This document shows, one piece after another, positions 1 through 11,330 of a DNA stretch of 64,000 bases; the first letter of the stretch is position 1, and each line of letters begins with the position of its first letter. The stretch is from Achatina immaculata (taxonomy: Eukaryota > Mollusca > Gastropoda > Stylommatophora > Achatinidae), in assembly GCA_009760885.1 (NCBI GenBank), contig CM019696.1, positions 43,618,358-43,682,357 on the forward strand, in the 5' to 3' direction. Both the position numbers and the translations under genes were made by a program. The notes under the pieces were generated by a model that was not told the origin of the DNA, did not search any database, and saw only the letters and a program-made list of their open reading frames with translations.

Positions 1-261
1 TGTATATCTATGCCTGCCTTGGGCTTAACTGTCTGTTCTGTGTATCTGTGTCTGTCTTGTGTTTCACTGTCTGTCTTGTTTGTCTGTTCTGTGTATGTGT
101 CTTTCTTGTTTATCTGTGTCTGTTCTGTGTATCTGTGTCTGTCTTGTGTTTCATTGTCTGTCTTGTTTATCTGTGTCTGTCCTTAGTTTCAGTGTCTATC
201 CTGTGTGTCTGTGTCTATTTGGTATGTCTATGTCTGCCCAGTATGTCCATGTCTCGAGTGC
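1..261. repeat. irregular TG/TC-rich tandem repeat
   Basis: Degenerate repeats of a TGTCTGTCTTGTGTTTC-like motif with no fixed period. Two plus-strand frames stay open only because T-rich Leu, Cys, Ser and Val codons rarely become stops. I do not consider it coding. Confidence 0.7.
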
Positions 262-560
262 CTGTCTACTTTATCTGTGTCTCCGTGCGTCTTTCTCTTT
301 CTTCCTGTCTTCTTTATCTATGTCTCCATGGGTCTTTCTCTCTCTTCATGTCTTCTTTATCTATTTCTCCCTGCGTCTTTCTCTCTCTTCCTATCTACTT
401 TATCTATGTCTCCCTGCGTCTTTCTCTCTCTTCCTATCTACTTTATCTATGTCTCCCTGCGTCTTTCTCTCTCTTCCTATCTACTTTATCTATGTCTCCC
501 TGCGTCTTTCTCTCTCTTCCTATCTACTTTATCTATGTCTCCCTGCGTCTTTCTCACTTC
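262..560. repeat. 43-bp minisatellite, about 7 copies
   Basis: The phrase CCCTGCGTCTTTCTCTCT recurs at 369, 412, 455, 498 and 541, an exact 43-bp spacing. The three copies on the left are more diverged than the four on the right, which suggests recent growth at the right side. Confidence 0.9.
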
Positions 561-910
561 ATCTGCTTCCATGTGCCCACGCTTCGTCCTACAACAGCTG
601 ATGGGAAAAATAAATTTGCATCTCATTAAAAAAATATGCATAAAATAAACAACTTTTAAGAGCAGTATCACTTTATAAAATTTGCACAATTTATGTTTGA
701 TGAAGTTCACACAGTCGTGGCCTGAATGTAAAGTTCACCATGAGTCATAAATGCTAGATGTGGGGCAAGAGATCGAGTTCATAAAGGACACGCAAACGTG
801 CTCAGTCATGCGTAAACATGGCCTCAATCTGCAGGTGTCGGTTTACAACGTGAAAATATTCTTTATTAGTTTGTACATTTACGTCAAAACATTTTACTTC
901 ACCTGTCAGC
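561..910. other. spacer, no gene seen
   Basis: AT-rich single-copy sequence between two arrays. No motif, splice-bounded exon or RNA gene is recognisable. Confidence 0.5.
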
Positions 911-1375
911 CACAAACACACAAATATGGAGTATCATCTGTCATACACACGGAGATGTCCTGTCATTTGTTAAACACACAAATATGGAGTATCATCTGTC
1001 ATACACACGGAGATGTCCTGTCATTTGTTAAACACACAAATATGGAGTATCATATATCATACACACGGAGATGTCCTGTCATTTGTTAAACACACAAATA
1101 TGGAGTATCATATATCATACACACGGAGATGTCCTGTCATTTGTTAAACACACAAATATGGAGTATCATATATCATACACACGGAGATGTCCTGTCATTT
1201 GTTAAACACACAAATATGGAGTATCATATATCATACACACGGAGATGTCCTGTCATTTGTTAAACACACAAATATGAAGTATCATATGTCATACACACGG
1301 AGATGTCCTGTCATTTGTTAAACACACAAATATAGAGTATCATCTGTCACACACACAGATATGTCGTGTTATCTG
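911..1375. repeat. 58-bp minisatellite, about 8 copies
   Basis: A unit containing AAACACACAAATATGGAGTA and CGGAGATGTCCTGTCATTTG recurs every 58 bp (for example at 963 and 1021). The middle copies are nearly identical. The right edge decays into shorter CATCTGTCACACACA copies. Confidence 0.92.
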
Positions 1376-1429
1376 TTACACACAAATGTCATGTCATCTG
1401 TCATGCAGATATATCATGTCATTTGTCAC

Positions 1430-1431
1430 AG

Positions 1432-1464
<33 letters not shown>

Positions 1465-1466
1465 AC
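1430..1466. repeat. (CA)n(TA)n microsatellite
   Basis: Direct run of CA dinucleotides followed by TA dinucleotides. Confidence 0.95.
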
Positions 1467-1536
1467 GTGTCATCTGTCACAGACACATATATGACATGTC
1501 ATTTCCCAGTGTCTGATTTATACAGATTTAGAATCT

Positions 1537-1780
1537 ATCATCATCTTGTGCCGTCTTTCCAGTGAAGGTCTGCTGGTTTTTTACTTGCTTCCTGTTAATA
1601 TTCACAGAGCATCCGAAGAAACTGGATCCAGTCCTCGTCCTCGTGCTGTCCCCATCTATACTTGTTCCATGTTTTATTTTATTTATTTATTTATTTATTT
1701 TTGCTATTTTTCTTAGGACAGTTATGGTTTACATTGTTGTATAATGTCTGTTGTTATGACCAAAATATTTCAGCCCTATG
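1537..1780 (-). mobile_element. decayed LINE 3' end (low confidence)
   Basis: The plus strand begins ATCATCATCTTGTGCCGTCT, resembling the tails at 28.1 and 37.6 kb. On the minus strand, bases near 1750-1775 read LKYFGH-like, which resembles the YFGHI motif of LINE C-termini. A (TTTA)n run at about 1674-1700 interrupts it. No open frame survives. Confidence 0.35.
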
Positions 1781-2085
1781 GCTCTTATGTTTTTCACTGT
1801 TTCTTTTTTTTCAGTTTCAAATGATTTAATATTCTCTTTCTTTCAGTCCACATAGTTGCCCATGTCGTTCTCTATATCCAGATATCAGTTTCCTACTTTC
1901 TTATCTAATCTCCATTCTTGTGCAGCACACACCAATGTAAGGTACACATAATACATTTTGATAACGCTCAGATTTAGTTATTATGTTTAACACCACAATT
2001 AATACAACATTTTGATGAATTTCAGCTTTCACTCTTATGTTGTATGTTCCGCACCACTTTTAATACTATATTTTGATGAATCTCA
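1781..2085. other. spacer, no gene seen
   Basis: AT-rich sequence with two diverged copies of a TTTTGATGAATCTCAGCTT-like segment (near 2010 and 2070). The second abuts the 21-bp array. Confidence 0.4.
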
Positions 2086-2540
2086 GCTTCAGCACCTACA
2101 CAAACTACCACAGCAACTATTCAAACTAGGACAGCATCTACACAAACTAGGACAGCATCTACACAAACTAGGACAGCACATACACACACCAGCACAGCAC
2201 CTACACAAACTAGGATAGCACCTACACAAACTAGGACAGCACCTACACAAACTAGGATAGCACCTACACAAACTAGGACAGCACCTACACAAACTAGGAC
2301 AGCACCTACACAAACTAGGATAGCACCTACACAAACTAGGACAGCACCTACACAAAGCAGCAAAGAACCTACAAAACCTACCACACCACCTACACAAACT
2401 AGGACAGCACCTACACAAACTAGGACAGCACCTACACAAACTAGGACAGCACCTACACAAAGCAGCACAGCACCTACACAACCTACAACACCACCTACAT
2501 AAACTAGGACAGCACCTACACAAACTAGGACAGCACCTAC
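2086..2540. repeat. 21-bp minisatellite, family A, first block
   Basis: About 21 copies of a unit typified by ACAGCACCTACACAAACTAG plus G. Because 21 is 7 codons, one plus-strand frame reads TRTAPTQ repeats (Thr/Pro/Gln-rich, mucin-like) from 2080 up to a TAA at 2500. Two minus-strand frames are also stop-free but read Cys/Val-rich strings. The block ends at the junction with a LINE fragment. Confidence 0.93.
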
Positions 2541-3820
2541 TGCCTCTCACCAGTAAAGTATTTTGCAGAAGAATCATCAACAGAATTGTACCAACACTTG
2601 AGGAAAAACTTCGGAAAGAGCAGGCAGGATTTAGGAAAGGAAGATCATGCATAGACCACATATTTGTACTTAGACAAATATTAGAACAGGCAAATGAGTG
2701 GCATAGCACAACATATGCATTATTCATAGATTTTGAGAAAGAATTTGACAGTGTCAACAGAGATGCACTGTGGAAAATCCTAAGATGGCATGGCCTCCCC
2801 CATAAAATAGTTAATGTAATCAAAGCCCTATACGAGGGTTTTCAGTGCAAAGTTATCTGTGGAGAACATACCTCCAGCAGCTTTAGGGTACAAACAGGAG
2901 TGAAACAGGGATGTGTACTATCACCAACATTATTTATCTTGGCAGTAGACTGGTTAATGAAGGAGGCAACATCAGACAAACGCAGAGGATTACAATGGAC
3001 CCTTGACACAGTGCTGGAGGACCTTGACTTTGCGGACGACATTTGTCTATTATCAAGCAGTCACAAAGATATGCAAGATAAAATAAACAAGCTAACTCAG
3101 AATGCAAACAACATAGGACTAAAGATCAACGTAGGAAAGACAAAGTTAATGAAGCAAAATGTGAACAACAGAAATGTACTCAGAGTAGATAACAAGTTAG
3201 TGGAGGAGGTCAACGAATTTGTATACCTTGGCAGCAGAGTAGTAGAAAATGGAGACAGCACAGAGGACATCAACAGCAGACTTACTAGAGCAAACCAGGC
3301 TTTTGCAGTGCTGCAGAATATATGGAAATCCAAAAAACTAAGCATAAATATGAAAATCAGGATATTTAAGAGTAATGTTCTAAGTGTACTACTCTATGGA
3401 AGCGAATGCTGGAAAATCACCAAAACCATAGAAAACAAGTTGAATTCTTTCCAGACTAAATGTTTACGAAGAATTAGAAAAATATTTTGGCCAAACACTA
3501 TAAGAAATAACATCTTATTAGCAGAAATGCAGATGAAACCGCTGACAACAATTATTGAGGAAAGACGCTGGCGATGGTTGGGACATGTGCTCCGAATGAC
3601 TGACAACTCACTACCAAAAATAGCACTAAGATGGACACCACAGGGGAGCAGAAGTAAGGGTAGACCAAAAGAGACATGGAGAAGAACAACAGAAAGGATG
3701 TTGAGCAATAGAGGGCTCACCTGGGCAAGAGCAGAAAAAAAGGCGAAGGACAGGCATTTGTGGAAAACCCTTGCGGAAGCCCCATGTGCCCTGGGCACTT
3801 AAGGTTCAGAGAGAGAGAGA
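2541..3820 (+). mobile_element. 5'-truncated LINE (non-LTR) reverse transcriptase fragment
   Basis: An uninterrupted frame, open from inside the upstream repeat to a TAA at 3800-3802, encodes the second half of a LINE polyprotein. The order is EQAGFRKGRS (about 2621), motif A LFIDFEKEFDSV (normally KAFD), motif B GVKQGCVLSPTLF (about 2897), motif C DFADD, GKTKL, FVYLGS, LLYGSECW, RWRWLGHVLR and a basic GRPKETWRR tail. The endonuclease and first RT blocks are absent. No in-frame ATG precedes the RT motifs, so it is not an independent gene. It ends in a short (GA)n tail directly joined to a second copy of the 21-bp array head. It is surprisingly intact for a relic, so it is fairly young. Clade is not certain; RTE-like C-terminal motifs are suggestive only. 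Confidence 0.93.
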
Positions 3821-5800
3821 GCTTCAGCACCTACACAAACTACCACAGCAACTATTCAAACTAGGACAGCATCTACACAAACTAGGACAGCATCTACACA
3901 AACTAGGACAGCACATACACACACCAGCACAGTACCTACACAAACTAGGATAGCACCTACACAAACTAGGACAGCACCTACACAAAGCAGCACAGCACCT
4001 ACACAACCTACAACACCACCTACACAAACTAGGACAGCACCTAGACAAACTAGGACAGCACCTACACAAAGCAGCACAGCACCTACACAACCTACCACAC
4101 CACCTACACAAACTAGGACAGCACCTACACAACCTACCACACCACCTACACAAACTAGAACAGCACCTACACAAACCAGCACAGCACCTACACAACCTAC
4201 AACACCACCTACACAAACTAGGACATCACCTACACAAACCAGCACAGCACCTACACAACCTACAACACCACCTACACAAACTAGGACAGCACCTACACAG
4301 ACCAGCACAACACCTACACAAACTAGGACAGCACCTACACAAACCAGCACAGCACCTACACAACCTACAACACCACCTACACAAACTAGGACAGCACCTA
4401 CACATACTAGCACAGCATCTACACAAACTAGGACAGCACCTACACATAATAGTATAGCATCTACACAAACTACCACAGCATCTACACAAACTAGGACAGC
4501 ACCTACACATAATAGTATAGTATCTACACAACCTACCACAGCATCTACATAAACTAGGACAGCACCTACACATAATAGTATAGCATCTACACAACCTACC
4601 ACAGCATCTACATAAACTAGGACAGCACCTACACAACCTACCACAGCACCTACACAACCTACCACAGCATCTACACAACCTACCACAGCATCTACACAAC
4701 TTAGCACATAATCTACACAACCTACCACAGCATCTACACAACCTACCACACCACCTATACAAACTACCACAGCATCTACACAACTTACCACAACATCTAT
4801 ACAACTTACCACAGAATCTACACAACCTATCACACCACCTACACAACCTACCACAGCATCTACATAAACTACTACAGCATCTCCAAAAACTAGGAGAGCA
4901 TCTACACAACCTACCACAACATCTACACATATTATCACAGCATCTACACACCCTACCACAGCATCTACACATATTATCACAGCATCTACACAACCTACCA
5001 CAACATCTACACATATTATCACAGCATCTACACAACCTACCACAACATCTACACAACCTACCACAACATCTACACATATTATCACAGCATCTACACAACC
5101 TACCACAACATCTACACATATTATCACAGCATCTACACAATCTACCACAGCATCTACACAACCTACCACAGCATCTACATATACTACCACAGCATCTACA
5201 CATACTACCACATCATCTACACAACCTTCCACAGAATCTACAAAAACTAGGAGAGTATATACACAACCTACCACAACATCTACACAAACTAGGACAGCAT
5301 CCACACAACCTACCACAGCATCTACACATACTACCACAGCATCTACAATACTACCACAGCATCTGCACATATTACCACAACATCTACACAAACTAGGCAG
5401 CATCTACACAACCTACCACAGCATCTACATATACTACCACAGAATCTACACATACTACCACAGCATCTACACATATTACCACAGCCTCTACACAAATTAG
5501 GAGAGCATCTACACAACCTACCACGGCATCTACACGTATTACCACAGCATCTACACATATTACCACAGCATCTACACAACCTACCACAGCATCTACATAT
5601 ACTACCACAGCATCTACATATACTACCACAGCATCTACACAACCTCCCACAGCATCTACACAAACGAGGAGAGCATCTACACAATCTACCACAGCATATA
5701 TACATATCACCACAGCATCTATACATACTACTACAGCATCTATACATACAAGCACAGCATCTACGCAACCTGCCACATCATCTATACAAACTAGCGCTAG
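3821..5800. repeat. 21-bp minisatellite, family A, second block
   Basis: About 94 copies of the 21-bp unit. They grade from the ACAGCACCTACACAAACTAG type on the left to an ACAGCATCTACACAACCTAC type, with interspersed CACATATTATCACAGCATCT variants. The first 170 bp nearly duplicate 2088-2257. The Thr/Pro-rich plus frame is open from 3803 to 4549, then broken by repeated CAA-to-TAA changes (4550 and others). A 515-codon minus-strand frame (3856-5403) is an effect of the stop-free unit. Confidence 0.93.
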
Positions 5801-8800
5801 CAGCTACACAAATTATCATATCACTTGCACAAAACAATACAGCATGTACTTAAAATAGCACGATACTCACACTAAATATCACAAGCATCTACACAAACTA
5901 GGACAGCACGCAAACAAACTACACAGCACCTACACAGATTACCACATAATCTAAACAAACCACCACATCATCTACACAAACCACCACATCATCTACACAA
6001 ACCACAACATCATCTACACAAAATACCGCACCATCTACACAAACCACCACATCATCTACACAAACCACAACATCATCTACACAAATTGTCACATCATCTA
6101 CACAAACCACAACATCATCTACACAAACCACCACATCATCCACAAACCATCACATCATCTACACAAAACACCGCAGCATCAACACAATCTAGCACAGCAG
6201 CTACACTAACTATCAAAGCACTTACACGAACTACCACAGCACCTACACAACCTACCAGAGCATCTACACAACCTACGACAGCATCTACACAAACCACAAC
6301 ATCATCTACACAAACTACCACATCATCCACAAACCATCACATCATCTACACAAAACACCGCAGCATCAAAACAATCTAGCACTGCAGCTACACTAACTAT
6401 CACAGCACTTACACAAACTACCACAGCACCTACACAAACTACCACATCAATTAAACTAGTTACCACATCATCTACACAAACCACAACATCATCTACACAA
6501 ACTACCACATCTTCTACACACACTACAACATCATTTACACAAACTACCACAGCATCTACACAAGTCACCTCATCATCTACACAAACAACAACATCACCTA
6601 CACAAACTACCACAACATCTACACAACCTACCACAGCATCTACACAAACCACAACATCATCAACACAAACTACCACATCATCCACAAACCACCACATCAT
6701 CTACACAAAACACCGCAGCATCAAAACAATCTAGCACAGCAGCTACACTAACTATCACAGCACTTACACAAACTACCACAGCACCTACACAAACTACCAC
6801 AATACTTAAACTAGTCATCACATCATCTACGCAAACCACAACATCATCTACACAAACTACCACAACATCTACACACACTACACCATCATCTACACAAACT
6901 ACCACAGCATCTACACCAACCACCTCATCATCTACACAAACCACAACATCATATACACAAACTACCATAGCATCTACACAAATCACAACATCATCTACAC
7001 AAACCACAACATCATCTACATAAATTACCACAGCTTCTACACATCCACCACAGCATCTACACAAACCACCACAGCATCTACACAATCTAGTACAACACCT
7101 ACACTAACTAGCACAACACTTACACAAACTACTACAGCACCTACACAAACTACCACATCACCTAAACTAGCTATCACAGCACCTACACAAACTACCACAT
7201 CATCTACACAAACCACAACATCATCTACACAAACTACAACATCATCTACACAAACCACCACAGCATCTACACAAACTATCACAGAATCTACACAAACCAC
7301 CACATCATCTACATAAATCACATCATCTACATAAGCCACAACATCATCTACACAAACTACCACAGTATCTACACAAACCACAACATCATCTACACAAACT
7401 ACCACAGTATCTACACAAACCACACCATCATCTACACAAACCACGACATCATCTACACAAACTACCACAGCAACTACACAAACCACAATATTATCTACAC
7501 AAATCACCACAGCATCTACACAAACCACAACATCATCTACACAAACCACAACATCACATACACAAACCACAACATCATCTACACAAACCACAACATCATC
7601 TACACAAACCACAACATCATCTACACAAACCAACACATCATCTACACAAACCACAACATCATCTACACAAACCACAACATCATCTACACAAACTACCACA
7701 TTATCTACACAAACCACAACATCATCTACACAAACCACAACATCATCTACACAAACCACAACATCATCTACACAAACTACCACATCATCTACACAAACCA
7801 CAACATCATCTACATAAACCACAACATCATATACACAAACCACATCATCATCTATACAAACCACAACATCATCTACAGAAACTACCACGTCATCTACACA
7901 AACTACCACGTCATCTACACAAACTATCACGTTATCTACACAATCAACCACGTCATCTACACAAACTACCACAAAATCTACACAAACTACCACGTCATCT
8001 ACATAAACCAGCACATCATCTACACAAACCACCACATCATCTACACAAACCAGCACATCATCTACACAAACCAGCACATCATCTACACAAACCACAACAT
8101 CATCTACACAAACCACCACATCATCTACACAAACCACCACATCTTCTACACAAACTACCACGTCATCTACATAAACCAGCACATCATCTACACAAACCAC
8201 CACATCATCTACACAAACCACAACATCATCTACACAAACCACAACATCATCTACACAAACTACCACATCATCTACACAAACCACAACATCATCTACATAA
8301 ACCACAACATCATATACACAAACCACATCATCATCTATACAAACCACAACATCATCTACAGAAACTACCACGTCATCTACACAAACTACCACGTCATCTA
8401 CACAAACTATCACGTTATCTACACAATCAACCACGTCATCTACACAAACTACCACAAAATCTACACAAACTACCACGTCATCTACATAAACCAGCACATC
8501 ATCTACACAAACCACCACATCATCTACACAAACCAGCACATCATCTACACAAACCAGCACATCATCTACACAAACCACAACATCATCTACACAAACCACC
8601 ACATCATCTACACAAACCACCACATCTTCTACACAAACTACCACGTCATCTACATAAACCAGCACATCATCTACACAAACCACCACATCATCTACACAAA
8701 CCAGCACATCATCTACACAAACCAGAACATCATCTACACAAACCACCGCATCATCTACACAAACTACCACATCATCTACACAAACTGCTACATCATCTAC

Positions 8801-8890
8801 ACAAACTGCCACATCACCTAAACTAGCTATCACAACACCTATACAAACTACTACAGTACCTACACAAACTACCACAGCACCTACTCAAAG
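5801..8890. repeat. 21-bp minisatellite, family B
   Basis: After about 130 bp of diverged sequence the period continues at 21 bp with a TCATCTACACAAACCACAAC-type unit. The plus-strand frame reads TTSSTQT-like heptads, broken by several CATAAA-derived stops and some frame-changing indels. The minus strand is open over 7037-8875 reading VDDVVVC heptads. A 483-bp block (23 units) is tandemly duplicated near 7.7-8.65 kb. Confidence 0.92.
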
Positions 8891-9140
8891 TAGCACCCAC
8901 TCACACTAAATAGCACAAGCACATACTGTAACCAGCATAGCACCTACAGTAACTAGCATAGCGTTTACAATAACTAGCACATCACTTACAGTAATTAACA
9001 TAGCACTTACAGTAACTAGCATAGCACCTACAGTAACTAGCATAGCATCTACATTAACTAGTACAGCACCTACAGTAACTAGCATAGCACCTATGCAAAC
9101 TATCACGGCACCCACACAAACTAGAACAAGAACTCGCATA
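8891..9140. repeat. 21-bp minisatellite, family C
   Basis: About 11 copies of an ACCTACAGTAACTAGCATAG-type unit, still 21 bp, bridging families B and D. The shared ACTAGCA and CACCTACA words link it to both neighbours. Confidence 0.85.
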
Positions 9141-10817
9141 AACTAGCACAGTTCCCACACCAACAAACACAGCCTATACCCAAACTAGCAAGTCACCCAC
9201 ACAAACTAGCACCGCGCCCACAAAAACGAACACGGCACTCACACAAACTAACACATTTACCCACACTAACTAGCACAGCACCGACACTAACAAGCACAGT
9301 ACACACACTAACTAGCACATCATTGACACTAACTAGCACAGTACACACACTAACTAGCACAGTACACACACTAACTAGCACAGTACACACTAACTAGCAC
9401 AGTACACACACTAACTAGCACAGTACACACACTAACTAGCACTGCACTCACACAAACTACCACAGTACACACACTAACTAGCACAGCACTGACACAAACT
9501 ACCACAGTACACACACTAACTAGCACAGCACTGACACAAACTAACACATTACACACACTAACTAGCACAGCACTGACACAAACTAACACATTACACACAC
9601 TAACTAGCACAGCACTCACACAAACTAACACAGTACACACACTAACTAGCACATCATTGACACTAACTAGCACAGTACACACACTAACTAGCACAGTACA
9701 CACACTAACTAGCACAGTACACAAACTAACACATTACACACACTAACTAGCACAGTACACACACTAACTAGCACAGTACTCACACAAACTAACACAGTAC
9801 ACACACTAACTAGCACAGCACTCACACAAACTAACACAGTACACACACTAACCAGTACAGCACCGACACTAACTAGCACAGTACACACACTAACTAGCAC
9901 AGCACTCACACTAACTAGCACAGTACTCTCATTAACTAACACAGCACTCACACAAACTAACACAGTACAAAAACTTACTAACACAGCACCGACACTAACT
10001 AGCACAGTACACACACTAACTAGCACAGCACTCACACAAGCTAACACAGTACACACACTAACTAGCACAGCACTCACACTAACTGGCACAGTACTAACTA
10101 GCACAGCACTCACACAAATTAACACAGTACACACACTAACTAGCACAGCACCGACACTAACTAGCACAGCACTCACACAAACTAACACAGTACACACACT
10201 AACTAGCACAGCACTGAGACAAACTAACACATTACACACACTAACTAGCACAGCACTGACACAAACTAACACATTACACACACTAACTAGCACAGCACTC
10301 ACACAAACTAACACAGTACACACACTAACTAGCACAGCACTCACACAAACTAACACAGTACACACACTAACTAGTACAGCACCGACACTAACTAGCACAG
10401 TACACACACTAACTAGCACAGCACTCACACTAACTAGCACAGTACTCTCATTAACTAACACAGCACTCACACAAACTAACACAGTACAAAAACTTACTAA
10501 CACAGCACCGACACTAACTAGCACAGTACACACACTAACTAGCACAGCACTCACACAAACTAACACAGTACACACACTAACTAGCACAGCACTCACACTA
10601 ACTGGCACAGTACTCACACTAACTAGCACAGCACTCACACAAATTAACACAGTACACACACTAACTAGCACAGCACCGACACTAACTAGCACAGCACTCA
10701 CACAAACTAACACAGTACACACACTAACTAGCACAGCACCGACACTAACTAGCACAGCACTCACACAAACTAACACAGTACTCACACTAACTAGCACAGT
10801 ACACACACACACACACA
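9141..10817. repeat. 21-bp minisatellite, family D
   Basis: Alternating CAGTACACACACTAACTAGC and CAGCACTCACACAAACTAAC type units, 21 bp each, ending in (CA)n. A block of about 0.52 kb is duplicated: TACTCTCATTAACTAACACA occurs at 9923 and 10442. The plus frame reads TVHTLTS and TALTQTN heptads. The 369-codon minus frame (VLVSVCT heptads) is a repeat artefact. Confidence 0.92.
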
Positions 10818-11215
10818 CCAGAGACTGGACACAGAGGATGGGTCCTGCGACAGACTCACAGAAAACTAATCGAACAAATGTTGTTATCTCTCGACCAAAG
10901 TCTACAACTAAGACCAGTAATTATGTTAGGACATTTCTAGGACGCAGCCATGTTTCTTGAGGACCTTGTCGTGGTAGATTTCTCCAAGCGTTCGGACTTA
11001 GCCGTAATTCAATATTAGGACGACCTACAAAATGAAAATACACCCCCTCCCTTCCTCTGAAGTTATTGGGCGAATCTAAACATGGACGGTTGATTAGGTC
11101 TACTAACTAGGAGGGTAAACTGCCCACCATCAGTTGTTACAGCCGTCTTCTTTATCTGATGTTTTCTGTAATGATGTGACCACATCACCAGTCGCTTTAC
11201 TCACACGAACCACTA
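10818..11215. other. spacer, no gene seen
   Basis: Single-copy sequence between the 21-bp super-array and the ATC-rich arrays. No recognisable coding or RNA signal. Confidence 0.5.
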
Positions 11216-11330
11216 TCATCAACATACATCATCAATATCATCAACATACATCATCACTATCATCAACATACATCATCAATATCATCAACATACATCATCA
11301 ATATCATCAACATACATCATCACTATCACA
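11216..11330. repeat. 22-bp minisatellite
   Basis: About five copies of an AACATACATCATCAATATCA-type unit at 22-bp spacing, probably the seed of the adjacent ATC-rich array. Confidence 0.85.

Noticed and set aside
2077..2100. exon start (acceptor-like TCTCAG before the Thr-rich frame)
   Set aside because: No pyrimidine tract precedes it, and the same CTTCAGCACC word recurs at 3822 without any acceptor context.
2541..3802. intact host gene encoding a reverse transcriptase
   Set aside because: The frame is clean, but it starts within an array without ATG, lacks endonuclease and early RT blocks, and ends in a retroelement-type tail. It is a truncated LINE.
3856..5403. 515-codon minus-strand open frame (Cys/Val-rich heptads)
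   Set aside because: It exists because the 21-bp unit lacks stops in two minus-strand phases. There is no start context, splice boundary or domain, and composition is not protein-like.
7037..8875. 612-codon minus-strand open frame (VDDVVVC heptads)
   Set aside because: Same cause in family B. Neighbouring arrays with other codon-multiple periods produce equally long meaningless frames.
9709..10818. 369-codon minus-strand open frame (VLVSVCT heptads)
   Set aside because: Repeat-driven. It begins in a (GT)n microsatellite and shows no conserved flanks.
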